Assembly: GCA_030753015.1 (NCBI GenBank) | Contig: JASMDC010000001.1 | Coordinates: 1 to 64,000, forward strand | Length of the DNA stretch: 64,000 bases | Reading direction: 5' to 3' | Source of the DNA: Candidatus Undinarchaeales archaeon | Lineage (GTDB): Archaea > SpSt-1190 > JASMDC01 | Part shown: in pieces, positions 25,305 through 33,246 of the stretch | Numbering within the stretch: the first letter of the stretch is position 1 | How the letters are laid out: each line of letters begins with the position of its first letter | Translations under genes and position numbers: made by a program | Notes under the pieces: generated by a model | What the model saw: only the letters and a program-made list of their open reading frames with translations | What the model was told of the DNA's origin: nothing | Databases searched by the model: none

Positions 25305-25582
25305 CGGCGATCCCTTCCCAGCTGTGCTTCCATGCGGGCGGCGAAATCCCGGAGCAGGCGCTCGACATCACGCTCGGTGTTGTCGTCACGTAGGAAGAAA
25401 GGGGCGAAATCGGAGATGAGGGCGTCACGCCAGTTCTGGCGCGAGACGAGCTCAACCTCTCCACGCTTGTACCGCTCCGCGTCGATATGGAGGTGCCGGT
25501 CGCACCGGTAGAACACCTCTCCATCCTCGAGGAATGTCTTGGAGACGGCGAGGCCGCCGCAGACTGAACATTTTTCTCCCAT
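25301..25582 (-). CDS. Small zinc-ribbon-like protein upstream of asd
   Basis: A 93-residue protein starting MGEKCSVCGG, with a second cysteine in YRCDRHLH, a CxxC...CxxH zinc-binding set in the first 40 residues. The remainder is helical and acidic/basic. Translation is coupled to asd through an ATGA overlap. The TATA at 25609-25620 (minus-strand GTTTAAAAAG) is about 37 nt before the ATG; a GTG at 25594 would be 25 nt away. The upstream frame to 25708 is excluded because it would precede the promoter. No function is recognised. Confidence 0.7.
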   Translation of the reverse strand: MGEKCSVCGGLAVSKTFLEDGEVFYRCDRHLHIDAERYKRGEVELVSRQNWRDALISDFAPFFLRDDNTERDVERLLRDFAARMEAQLGRDRR

Positions 25583-25683
25583 ACGGACCGTCACGGGGAT
25601 GGCGTGCCTGCTTTTTAAACCTTGGTAGATGGCCGTGCCCGGGCGCGATGCTCTATAAAAATGATGATGGTGGATGAGTTCCC

Positions 25684-26409
25684 ATGACTGAGGGCGAGGA
25701 AGAGCCACGAGAGAATCTTGAACATGACGTGCTCGTGGAGATCGCGGCCCTCAGAGACGACCTCAAGAGGGCACACGAGCGCATCGCCACGCTCGAAACG
25801 TCGCTGGACCATATGCGGTCCACTGTTGTGGCCTCAGCGACCAAGGGGCTCGAGGGATTCCAGAAGACGACAATGAAGGACCTTAAGCTCGTCGACGCAC
25901 GTGTCAACGAGAACACCGGTGCGCTCTCTCGTGTGAACCGTCGGGCGGACGCTCTATCCGAGGACACGGCGGCCATCGTGGTGCGTCTGGAGGACCTCAA
26001 GGACCTGCTCGAGGGCGTGGACACCGTCACTCTCGCGAACGCAACGACAAAGAACGCCCAGATTGCCCAGGACAACAAGGAGCACCTCAAGCAGCTGGCA
26101 GCCCTTCTAAGGACCCTGGAGCGCTCGATGAACCGGGAGAGCAAGACCGTCAAGGAAGAGCTCGACCGCGTGGAACGGGAGCTCAAGCTCGTCCGCCGGC
26201 TCGACAGCAGGATGGAGATACTGGAGAACCATAAGGACGACCTCGCCGGACGCTTCGCGGAACTGACCGATGTCCTCGAGTCGGTGCGGACCCATATAGT
26301 CTCCGGTGGCGAGCGGGCCCTCCCTGCCGAGTACGACAGGCTGGAGAAGGAGCGTTCCAAACTGGAGCGACGCCTTGACGACGTGGTAGCCCACATCACA
26401 AAGATGTAG
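25684..26409 (+). CDS. Soluble coiled-coil protein of unknown function
   Basis: A 241-residue protein, almost entirely charged heptad-rich helix with no membrane segment and no cysteines. A TATA-like CTCTATAAAAATG lies about 32 nt before the ATG. It is divergent from the zinc-ribbon/asd operon and stands alone. Related coiled coils serve as scaffolds in many archaea, but no specific role can be inferred. Confidence 0.7.
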   Translation: MTEGEEEPRENLEHDVLVEIAALRDDLKRAHERIATLETSLDHMRSTVVASATKGLEGFQKTTMKDLKLVDARVNENTGALSRVNRRADALSEDTAAIVVRLEDLKDLLEGVDTVTLANATTKNAQIAQDNKEHLKQLAALLRTLERSMNRESKTVKEELDRVERELKLVRRLDSRMEILENHKDDLAGRFAELTDVLESVRTHIVSGGERALPAEYDRLEKERSKLERRLDDVVAHITKM

Positions 26410-26433
26410 GGCAAGTGATGGGGTCGGGTCCCG

Positions 26434-28419
26434 TCACGGCTCCCGGCGGCGACGCGCCAGGTGGCCGGCCGCGAGGACAGCGAGCAACATCATCGGGACC
26501 GGAGTGAGCCCTGGTGCGCTCCTGCCCGAGAACACCATCGTCCTGACATTGGAGAAGCTCCAGAGCACCAGGTTCTTGGTATCAAGTGAGTCCTGTCTGG
26601 GACCGCATCCGAACTTCTTCTCTATAGCATCGCACACACGTATGGTGACGTTCGTGAACCCGAGCTTGAGCGGGGTGATGAATATGGCCATGTTCCGCAG
26701 GCCTCCGGGCACCAGTGCCATGTCGGACTGGTACTGGTCCCCTATGGCAGTGAAGTCCTTGCCCTCGAACTGGATCCCGCCCGAGGGGCTGTAGACCTGG
26801 ATGGACACGAACCTCATGGCGTGCGACGGGTTGCGCACCTGGAAGGGGAAGTAGATACGCTCGCCGAGCCGGACCGGTGTCGTGTTGTAGGGCAGGTTGA
26901 CGAAACGGTTCTGGAGCACTGAGATGACCCTCCACCCGTTCCTGCTGCATACTGCGGCCTCGGTGCTCTTCAGCGATGTGGGCTTGGATTTGTCCGCATC
27001 ACATAACCAGCCGGTCTCGCCACATACACACTTCTTGATGCACACCTTACCGCAGGCCACCGCCTCGCTCTGGGCCCTGGCGCAGGTCTCAGTGCGGTTG
27101 CACAGGGTGTCGGGAACGGTGACCCCCAAGTTATTGATGGCGTACTCACAGTCGTCCCCCACCTCACCGACGTCCCCGCATTCGAGCGGAGCCTCACCGC
27201 ACAATCCCCTGAACTTCTTGCACATGAAGGTGCAGGACAGCTTGCGGCAGGTGAATCCCTCGGCCCTGATGACCTCCTTGGGGGACGGACAGGCTTCTGC
27301 ACAGCAGTAGTCCTGCATCGGCGGCTCAGGTGAAGGGGGCCTGGTGTCCGAGCAGATGCCGGTGGCGCACTCGAGGGGCAGCTCACACTCGCACCCGAGC
27401 GTCTTCTTCTCGTTCCATGTCAGGCTTCCATAGCGATCGCACCACCAGTTTGTGTCACCGTCGTACACGCTGGTCGTGCACGCGTCGACCCGTCCCCAGG
27501 TCACGTTGCACGAGTACGTGCGCCCCCTGGCACAGAGGAGGTCCTGTTTGATGAATGAGGCCGTTCCATGGCAGCACCGGTCGAGCACCCAGCGGAAGTC
27601 CATGCAATCGCATGCCTGGATCGATGAGTCTGGCTCCATTCTTACGATATTCTCTTCGTCCCTGACACATCCCTCGGTGGGATCGCAGATGTAGTTGACC
27701 TCGCGGTACTCGTCCTCCTCGCACAGCATGTTCTGCATGGAGCACTCGTTCTTCTGCTGGTAGCTCTGCTGGCCGTCGGTCGTGCAGTACCAGTCGTAGT
27801 CCGTCCAGCACTTACCGGCCGTCTCCTGCCAGACCTCGTCAGTCGTCTCGGAGACACAGCAGCGGGGCGAATTGGATTTGTCGCTGTGTAGGCCCGCGCA
27901 CAGACCGGTGATGCACGTGTCGTTGATCTCACAGGGCTCACCGGGGCAGTGCTTCCCATTTGCTGCCTGGCCGCCGTTGCACAGGGGCCAGTCTGAGTCG
28001 TAGCAGCACGAGCCCCACGGCCGGTCGACGCATCCCGTCTCCTCCAGCTCGCCGTCCTTGTTGTCGAAGTCGACGATACAGCAGACCGCGTCCTCGTCAT
28101 CCGTCGCCACATCGATGCGGTACTCCCCGGCCTGATTGTTCTTGTTGGTGGTGATGCGCAGCGTCACGTCATCGTCCCCCGGGGACCAGAGCTGCCATGA
28201 CTGGTCGCCGGTGACGTTCATCATCTCGTCACAGTCCGGATCGTCCTCGATGTCGCACTGCATGGCCGTCACATTCACCGTGTCGGTGCAGTCCGGACAG
28301 ACGATCGCCACGCGAAGGATAACGGCACTGGTGCTGTTCACCTCCACGTTGAAGGGCGCACAGTCATGGGCCACTGCAAGGGCGAGCACCAGAATGAGCA
28401 CCGCGAGAGGGCTACGCAT
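26434..28419 (-). CDS. Cysteine-rich surface protein with signal peptide and PGF-CTERM-like tail
   Basis: A 661-residue exported protein. The N-terminus is a signal peptide (MRSPLAVLILVLALAVAHDC). The mature part holds dozens of cysteines in many short CxxxC and CC units (for example CCYDSDW, CCVSETTDE, CCAEACPSP), which points to a disulfide-rich extracellular repeat protein, plus N-glycosylation-type sequons. The C-terminus has APGLTPVP, a hydrophobic stretch and a basic HLARRRREP end, resembling archaeosortase PGF-CTERM sorting signals with L in place of F. The ATG at 28419 lies about 30 nt after the TATA shared with ychF; the longer frame to 28512 would start inside ychF. No enzyme motif is seen. 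Confidence 0.75.
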   Translation of the reverse strand: MRSPLAVLILVLALAVAHDCAPFNVEVNSTSAVILRVAIVCPDCTDTVNVTAMQCDIEDDPDCDEMMNVTGDQSWQLWSPGDDDVTLRITTNKNNQAGEYRIDVATDDEDAVCCIVDFDNKDGELEETGCVDRPWGSCCYDSDWPLCNGGQAANGKHCPGEPCEINDTCITGLCAGLHSDKSNSPRCCVSETTDEVWQETAGKCWTDYDWYCTTDGQQSYQQKNECSMQNMLCEEDEYREVNYICDPTEGCVRDEENIVRMEPDSSIQACDCMDFRWVLDRCCHGTASFIKQDLLCARGRTYSCNVTWGRVDACTTSVYDGDTNWWCDRYGSLTWNEKKTLGCECELPLECATGICSDTRPPSPEPPMQDYCCAEACPSPKEVIRAEGFTCRKLSCTFMCKKFRGLCGEAPLECGDVGEVGDDCEYAINNLGVTVPDTLCNRTETCARAQSEAVACGKVCIKKCVCGETGWLCDADKSKPTSLKSTEAAVCSRNGWRVISVLQNRFVNLPYNTTPVRLGERIYFPFQVRNPSHAMRFVSIQVYSPSGGIQFEGKDFTAIGDQYQSDMALVPGGLRNMAIFITPLKLGFTNVTIRVCDAIEKKFGCGPRQDSLDTKNLVLWSFSNVRTMVFSGRSAPGLTPVPMMLLAVLAAGHLARRRREP

Positions 28420-28442
28420 ATACAAGTATTGCGTCTCCGTAG

Positions 28443-28456
28443 ATATATTAAGCTTA
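28443..28456. promoter_or_regulatory. Bidirectional TATA element between the Cys-rich protein gene and ychF
   Basis: TATATTAAGCTTAT. On the plus strand the ATG of ychF at 28475 is about 30 nt away. On the minus strand TTAATATATC is about 30 nt before the ATG at 28419. Both would be leaderless. Confidence 0.6.
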
Positions 28457-28474
28457 TCCCGTACCCCGTCCGCC

Positions 28475-29671
28475 ATGGAGGTCGGCATCGTCGGCAAGCC
28501 CAACGTGGGCAAATCAACCTTCTTTCGCGCAGCGACCCTGGCAGAGGCCGAGGTCGCGAACTACCCCTTCACGACCATCAAGGCGAACGTGGGTGTGGGT
28601 TACACGCGGGCGCCCTGTCCCCATACGGAGCTGGGCACGCCCTGCTCCCCGCGCAACTCGGAATGTGCCGAGGGCATCCGGCTGGTCCCCATGCGCATGA
28701 TCGACGTGGCGGGACTGGTCCCGGGCGCCAGCGAGGGCAAGGGGCTGGGGAACCAGTTCCTCGACGACCTCAGGCAGGCGTCGGTGCTCATCCATGTCGT
28801 TGACGCATCTGGCACCACCGATATCGAGGGCAAGGCCTGTGACGAACACGATCCGTGCGAGGACGTGCGGTTTCTGGAGGAGGAGATCGTGGCGTGGTTC
28901 GCCAACATCCTCAAGAAGAGCTGGACCCGGTTCTCCCGACGCGTGCAGTTCGAGCACCTCAAGTTCGAGGTGGTGGTGGCGGAGCAGTTCACGGGACTGG
29001 GAGTGAACGAGGACCACGTGCGCCAAGCGCTCAGGCTCTCCGGTGTCGATGCCGAGAAACCGGCCCAGTGGTCGGACGACGACATCCACACGTTCTGCTC
29101 TGCACTGCGCGCGATAGCAAAGCCGATCATCATCGCCGCCAACAAGGCCGACAACCCGAAGGCCGCTGAGAACCTAGAAGTGCTCAAGAAGACATTCCCG
29201 GACACGCTCGTCGTCCCTACCTGCGCCGAGGCCGAACTGGCATTGCGCAACGCCGCACGCGGGGGTGTCGTGGACTACGTCCCCGGGGCCGAGGACTTCA
29301 AAATCAATGAGGATGCAAAGCTTAATGACAAGCAGCGGCACGGCCTGGAGCTCATCCGCGACCGTGTCATCCGGCCCCTGAAAGGTACAGGCATCCAGAA
29401 GGTACTGGACACCGCTGTAAAGGACCTGCTCAAGCTCATCGTCGTGTACCCCGTCGAGGACGAGAACAAATGGGCCGATGGTAAGGGCAACGTACTCCCC
29501 GACGCCTATCTGGTCCCTCAGGGTATCACCGCCCGCCAGCTCGCCTACCGGATCCACACGGACATCGGCGAGAAGTTCGTATGCGCCGTCGACGGCCGCT
29601 CCAAGCGCCGGATGGGTGAATCGCACGTGCTGGACGATGGCGCCGTCATCTCCATCATGGCGAAAAAATGA
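28475..29671 (+). CDS. ychF: Archaeal YchF/OBG-type P-loop NTPase with TGS domain
   Basis: A 398-residue OBG-family NTPase. The P-loop GKPNVGKST lies at residues 5-13, switch II is DVAGLVPGASEGKGLGNQFL, and the base-recognition motif is NKAD. The C-terminus has a TGS domain (PDAYLVPQGITARQLAYRIH through RRMGESHVLDDGAVISI). Relatives bind ATP or GTP, associate with ribosomes and act in translation or stress responses. The length is usual for the archaeal group once the ATG at 28475 is used. The 113-codon upstream extension lies antisense to the Cys-rich gene and precedes the promoter. Confidence 0.93.
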   Translation: MEVGIVGKPNVGKSTFFRAATLAEAEVANYPFTTIKANVGVGYTRAPCPHTELGTPCSPRNSECAEGIRLVPMRMIDVAGLVPGASEGKGLGNQFLDDLRQASVLIHVVDASGTTDIEGKACDEHDPCEDVRFLEEEIVAWFANILKKSWTRFSRRVQFEHLKFEVVVAEQFTGLGVNEDHVRQALRLSGVDAEKPAQWSDDDIHTFCSALRAIAKPIIIAANKADNPKAAENLEVLKKTFPDTLVVPTCAEAELALRNAARGGVVDYVPGAEDFKINEDAKLNDKQRHGLELIRDRVIRPLKGTGIQKVLDTAVKDLLKLIVVYPVEDENKWADGKGNVLPDAYLVPQGITARQLAYRIHTDIGEKFVCAVDGRSKRRMGESHVLDDGAVISIMAKK

Positions 29672-29769
29672 GCGTGCGGCCTGCTAGACAAGCTTTATAA
29701 TGTTTGATGGGGGCGTCGATGGCAGGGTGTCGTATGGCGAGAACGACGCTTTGATGCGAGGTAACGTGG

Positions 29770-29988
29770 ATGCTCGGACTTGATGAGAACGGCATCGATC
29801 CGCTTTCCGTTATCTTTGTTACCACCCTCGCCGGTGCCCTGGTGCTCCTGGCAGTCTTCCTCCTCGACATCCTCGGTGAGGAGGAGGGTGCGGAGGGGGC
29901 CCTCGTGTACCTCAAGGACGCCGCCTCCTACTTCTCCGTGGCGGTGCTCCTCTTCATAATCCTTCACATGTTCCTCGTTGAGGGTTGA
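29770..29988 (+). CDS. Small two-helix membrane protein
   Basis: A 72-residue protein with two membrane helices (about residues 13-34 and 52-70) separated by an acidic loop with DILGEEEGAEG. GAGGT lies about 8 nt before the ATG. An AAGCTTTATAATG promoter-like element at 29690-29702 is some 70 nt upstream, leaving a leader in which an 11-codon reading frame (ATG at 29720) could be a leader peptide. Function unknown. Confidence 0.6.
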   Translation: MLGLDENGIDPLSVIFVTTLAGALVLLAVFLLDILGEEEGAEGALVYLKDAASYFSVAVLLFIILHMFLVEG

Positions 29989-30079
29989 GCACCGGTACGT
30001 TCAGGCCGCGGTTCGGTGGACACCAACATTTCCATTGACAATTAGGACCCTATCGCTCTCCATAGTGAGCAGTAGGGAG

Positions 30080-30180
30080 AAAAACGGGAGGCGGAACTGG
30101 CAGCTAAACGTAAAGGACGTTTGACCGCTCAGGGAGTTTCCGCCCCCCAGGGAGCCTCGGGTGGCACACGTGGCTCCCGT
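30080..30180 (-). ncRNA. Candidate structured RNA with TATA box and U-run end
   Basis: This gene-free interval folds well. GGGAGCC (30150-30156) pairs with GGCTCCC (30172-30178), and inside it GTG (61-63) pairs with CAC (67-69). GGCGGAA (30090-30096) pairs with TTCCGCC (30138-30144), and within that AAACGT (30106-30111) pairs with ACGTTT (30117-30122). Read on the minus strand, the second stem ends in CCCGTTTTTC, like a terminator, and CTATATAC at 30202-30209 would place the transcription start near 30179, exactly at the first stem. I do not recognise the RNA; it is not tRNA, 5S or SRP-like. The strand is inferred only from the TATA and the U-run. Confidence 0.4.
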
Positions 30181-30199
30181 TGATATTTTGTCACAGGGA

Positions 30200-30270
30200 G
30201 GGTATATAGATTAGGTTAAAAAGATATATAAGGTATATACAACCTGTATTTTTTCCGTATAGATTAACAC
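30200..30270. promoter_or_regulatory. AT-rich block with several TATA-like sequences
   Basis: This block holds GGTATATAG, GATATATAAGG, GTATATAC and a T6 run in about 70 bp, between the candidate RNA and the end of the por operon. The copy at 30202-30209 could drive the minus-strand RNA. The others have no obvious gene at the right distance. An AGGT/ACCT inverted repeat surrounds GTATATAC. Confidence 0.4.
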
Positions 30271-30344
30271 ATGTCATTGAGCCGTTTTCTGGCGAGAAAG
30301 GAATGACGGGCCCCGCTTGTACGGAACCCGTCGCACTTCCCGAC

Positions 30345-31277
30345 CTACGCCTTGGGATCCTTGAGTGGGATCTCGCCCTCGATGCCATAGAAGTCACGGA
30401 TGTCCGCATCCACGCGCTTCTGCATCTCGGCGATCTCCTCATCCATGAGGTGCTTGAAGCGTCCCTGTGCTTTTACATAGGTCTCGATGGTCTCGAAGGC
30501 CTTTGGGCGGCGCTGGATGGACATCCGTCCTTCTTTGAGCTCGGAGAGCTTCCACATCCCACAAGCGTGGGCCATCCGGGCCAGCTTGATGCTCAGACGC
30601 CCCTCGTACTTCCAGCCGGCGGGGCACGGCGCGTGCACCTGGATGAAAGCGGGCCCCTTAGTATCCTTGGCTGCTTTGACCTTCTTCTGGAAGTCCTTGG
30701 GGTAGCCCACGGACGCTGTGGCCATGTAGGGGATGTTGTGCGCGGCGATGATCTTTGGGATGTCCTTCTTGAACTCCCGCTTGTATTGCCGGTTCTTGCC
30801 CACTGGTGTCGTCGTGGTCCAGGCACCGTAGGGCGTGGATCCGGAGCGCTGGATGCCCGTGTTCATGTAGGCCTCGTTGTCGTAGCAGATGTAGATGAAA
30901 TCATGGCCGCGCTCGATGGCACCCGAGAGGGCCTGAATGCCGATGTCCACCGTGCCGCCGTCGCCAGCGAAGGCAAGGATGGTGGTCTCGTCCGCGTCAC
31001 CGCGGCGCTTGAGCGCAGCCTCCAATCCGGACACTGCAGCGCCGGCCGCCGCGAACGCGATGTTCATGATCGGTACGTTGAAGCAGCTCTTGGGGTAGAG
31101 CCCCTCGATGACGGACATGCAGCATGCGGGCACCACGACCATGGTCCTCTTCCCCAACGTCTCCAGTGCCAGCCGGATAGCAAGTGATCCGCCACAGCCG
31201 GGGCAGGCGGCATTGCCAGGGAGCATCACCGTCTCGGTATCGTCCGTTCCTACGAGCTTGTCGGTCATGGTCATCAT
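30345..31277 (-). CDS. porB: Pyruvate:ferredoxin oxidoreductase, beta subunit
   Basis: About 310 residues. This is the TPP-binding subunit: AACPGCGG near the start supplies Fe-S ligands, and GDGGTVDIGIQ through YDNEAYMNTG is the TPP/Mg motif. Further ligands are in CCMSVIEG and a C-terminal cysteine. It converts pyruvate and CoA to acetyl-CoA and CO2, reducing ferredoxin. The ATGA overlap with porA favours ATG at 31277, though ATGs at 31274 and 31268 sit better relative to GGAGG. It is the last gene of the metG-porC-porD-porA-porB operon. Confidence 0.92.
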   Translation of the reverse strand: MMTMTDKLVGTDDTETVMLPGNAACPGCGGSLAIRLALETLGKRTMVVVPACCMSVIEGLYPKSCFNVPIMNIAFAAAGAAVSGLEAALKRRGDADETTILAFAGDGGTVDIGIQALSGAIERGHDFIYICYDNEAYMNTGIQRSGSTPYGAWTTTTPVGKNRQYKREFKKDIPKIIAAHNIPYMATASVGYPKDFQKKVKAAKDTKGPAFIQVHAPCPAGWKYEGRLSIKLARMAHACGMWKLSELKEGRMSIQRRPKAFETIETYVKAQGRFKHLMDEEIAEMQKRVDADIRDFYGIEGEIPLKDPKA

Positions 31278-32440
31278 GCCTCCTTGAGCCCCAGCCATGT
31301 GGGGTGCGTGGACGAGCCGCCCTTGAGGGCCTGCTCGCCGATAGTCTCGATCTGAGCTGGCGAGACCTCCCTGCCACCGATACCGGTGACATGGGACTGG
31401 ATCGCAGGACGCTCGTCCATGTCGTAGCAGGCGGCCATGATATCGCTAGCGATCTGGCCCTTGGCGCCCATGGGGATAGCGCGGTCCAGGACCGCGATTG
31501 TCCCGACCCGAGCGGCCAGCCTTCGCACGTCCTCGTCAGGGAACGGTCGGTAGGAACGGAGCTTGAGCAGCCCCACCTTCTTGCCCTTCTTTCGGAGGCT
31601 GTCTACTGCGACACGAGCGTTGCCCGCCACGGCACCGACAGCGACAAGGACCGCATCGGCGTCCTCGCACCGGTACTCCTCAACGAGCCCGTAAGGGCGT
31701 CCGAACACATCGCCGAACTCCTTACCGACCTCTGCAAGCACGCGCTTGGCCGCGGTCATGGACTCCTCGATACCGTACTTGAGCTCCATGTAGTAATCGG
31801 GGCTCATGATGTTGCCGAAGGTGGCGGGATTGTCACAGTCCATCTTGAACAGCGGCTTGCGCTTCCCGAGGAACTTGTCCACTAGCTTCTGGTCGGGCAT
31901 CACCACCTCGGCCGAAGTGTGCGAAAGGATGAACGCGTCCTGACAGAAGAACAGCGGCAGCTGGACGTCCGGATGCTCTGCGATCTTGAAGGCCTGGATG
32001 CAGGTGTCAAGCACCTCCTGGTTGTTCTCCACGTAGAGTTGCATCCAGCCGGTGTCCCTGGCGGAGATGCTGTCCTGGTGGTCGGACCAGATTGCCCATG
32101 GCGGGCCCATGGAGCGGTTGACCATGCCCATGACTATGGGCAGCCTGGCGTGGGCGGCCCAGTGGAGCATCTCGTGCATGTACGCAAGGCCGTGGGACGA
32201 GGTGGCGGTGAACACCCGCACCCCGCCAAAGGAGGCTCCGATGGAAGCCGCCATGGCCGAGTGCTCGCTCTCGACGCGGATGAACTCGCAGTCCATCTTC
32301 CCGTCGGCCACGAACTCCGAGATGTGCTCCACGATCTGTGTCTGGGGCGTGATGGGGTAGGCGGCCACCACGTCGGCCCGCGCCATACGGGCGCCGTGGG
32401 CGGTGGCCATGTTACCTGTAACGAATTCCCGAGTGGTCAT
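31274..32440 (-). CDS. porA: Pyruvate:ferredoxin oxidoreductase, alpha subunit
   Basis: 388 residues. The pyrimidine-domain motif YPITPQTQIVEHISEF and RVESEHSAMAASIGAS are present, with FTATSSHGLAYMHEML and QDSISARDTGW, the pattern of archaeal PorA rather than the shorter VorB. It overlaps porD and porB by 4 nt each. ATG at 32440 is chosen over the frame to 32491 because of the ATGA overlap with porD and the conserved [10 protein letters not shown] start. Confidence 0.92.
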   Translation of the reverse strand: MTTREFVTGNMATAHGARMARADVVAAYPITPQTQIVEHISEFVADGKMDCEFIRVESEHSAMAASIGASFGGVRVFTATSSHGLAYMHEMLHWAAHARLPIVMGMVNRSMGPPWAIWSDHQDSISARDTGWMQLYVENNQEVLDTCIQAFKIAEHPDVQLPLFFCQDAFILSHTSAEVVMPDQKLVDKFLGKRKPLFKMDCDNPATFGNIMSPDYYMELKYGIEESMTAAKRVLAEVGKEFGDVFGRPYGLVEEYRCEDADAVLVAVGAVAGNARVAVDSLRKKGKKVGLLKLRSYRPFPDEDVRRLAARVGTIAVLDRAIPMGAKGQIASDIMAACYDMDERPAIQSHVTGIGGREVSPAQIETIGEQALKGGSSTHPTWLGLKEA

Positions 32441-32709
32441 AGTGTCTCCCTCCGCATGGTGATGGCCGCAACGGGGCACTCCTCGGCGCACACGCCACAG
32501 CCTTTACAATAATCCATGTCGATGGTGATTGTCTTGGGCTCGATGCAGCCCTCGGGGCAGAACGTGACGCACAGGCCACAGGAGTTGCACTTCTCGTCGT
32601 TCTTCTCCGGCCGTTCGGTGCGCCAGTCGCCAGTGTGGCCCATGGCCCCCTTCTGGGGCACGGACATGCCACATATGGGCACCCCACGCTTCAGCTTCAC
32701 TGTGGTCAT
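32437..32709 (-). CDS. porD: Pyruvate:ferredoxin oxidoreductase, delta (ferredoxin) subunit
   Basis: A 90-residue 2[4Fe-4S] ferredoxin-type subunit. The two cluster motifs are [15 protein letters not shown] and [12 protein letters not shown]. It passes electrons from the TPP active site to external ferredoxin. It overlaps porC and porA by 4 nt, and the gamma-delta-alpha-beta order is the standard four-subunit archaeal arrangement. Confidence 0.93.
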   Translation of the reverse strand: MTTVKLKRGVPICGMSVPQKGAMGHTGDWRTERPEKNDEKCNSCGLCVTFCPEGCIEPKTITIDMDYCKGCGVCAEECPVAAITMRRETL

Positions 32710-33245
32710 ACCTTCGCCTCCTTATAGGCGCGGGTGACGGCCCGCACGTTATTCTCGGCGATTTTCCCGTCGAAGACCTTCTTGATCGCCTTCACCAGGG
32801 ACTCGAGCTTCACGATACCGGTGGCCTTGCTCAGGGCACCGAGGATGGGCGTGTTGACGATAGGCCGCCCAAGCTCCTCTTGGGCGATGGTGCGCGCGTC
32901 CACCGTCGCGACCTTCGTCCCTGTGGGAAGATCCAGCTCCTTCGCGGAGCGCTCGGTATTGACGACGACGATGCCCCCGGACTTGAGGCCGGAGGTGACA
33001 TCGAGGACCTTCAGCAGGGGGGGATCGAGCACGACGACGCAGTCGGGTTCGTGGATCTGCGTGTGGATGCGGATCTCCGCATCATCGATCCGGGTGAAAG
33101 CCACCACGGGCGCGCCCCTCCGTTCGCAGCCGAAATGTGGGAACGCCTGGGTATGGTTGTCCTCCAGAAAAGCTGCATGTGCCAGCAGCTTGGCCGCCGT
33201 AACGGAGCCCTGGCCGCCCCGGCCATGGAACCGTACCTCGTACAT
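32706..33245 (-). CDS. porC: Pyruvate:ferredoxin oxidoreductase, gamma subunit
   Basis: A 179-residue gamma subunit, starting [21 protein letters not shown], the usual signature. [18 protein letters not shown] and [14 protein letters not shown] follow. ATG at 33245 is one base after the metG stop and is preferred to the extended frame inside metG. The spacing implies cotranscription with metG. Confidence 0.92.
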   Translation of the reverse strand: MYEVRFHGRGGQGSVTAAKLLAHAAFLEDNHTQAFPHFGCERRGAPVVAFTRIDDAEIRIHTQIHEPDCVVVLDPPLLKVLDVTSGLKSGGIVVVNTERSAKELDLPTGTKVATVDARTIAQEELGRPIVNTPILGALSKATGIVKLESLVKAIKKVFDGKIAENNVRAVTRAYKEAKV

Positions 33246-33246
33246 C

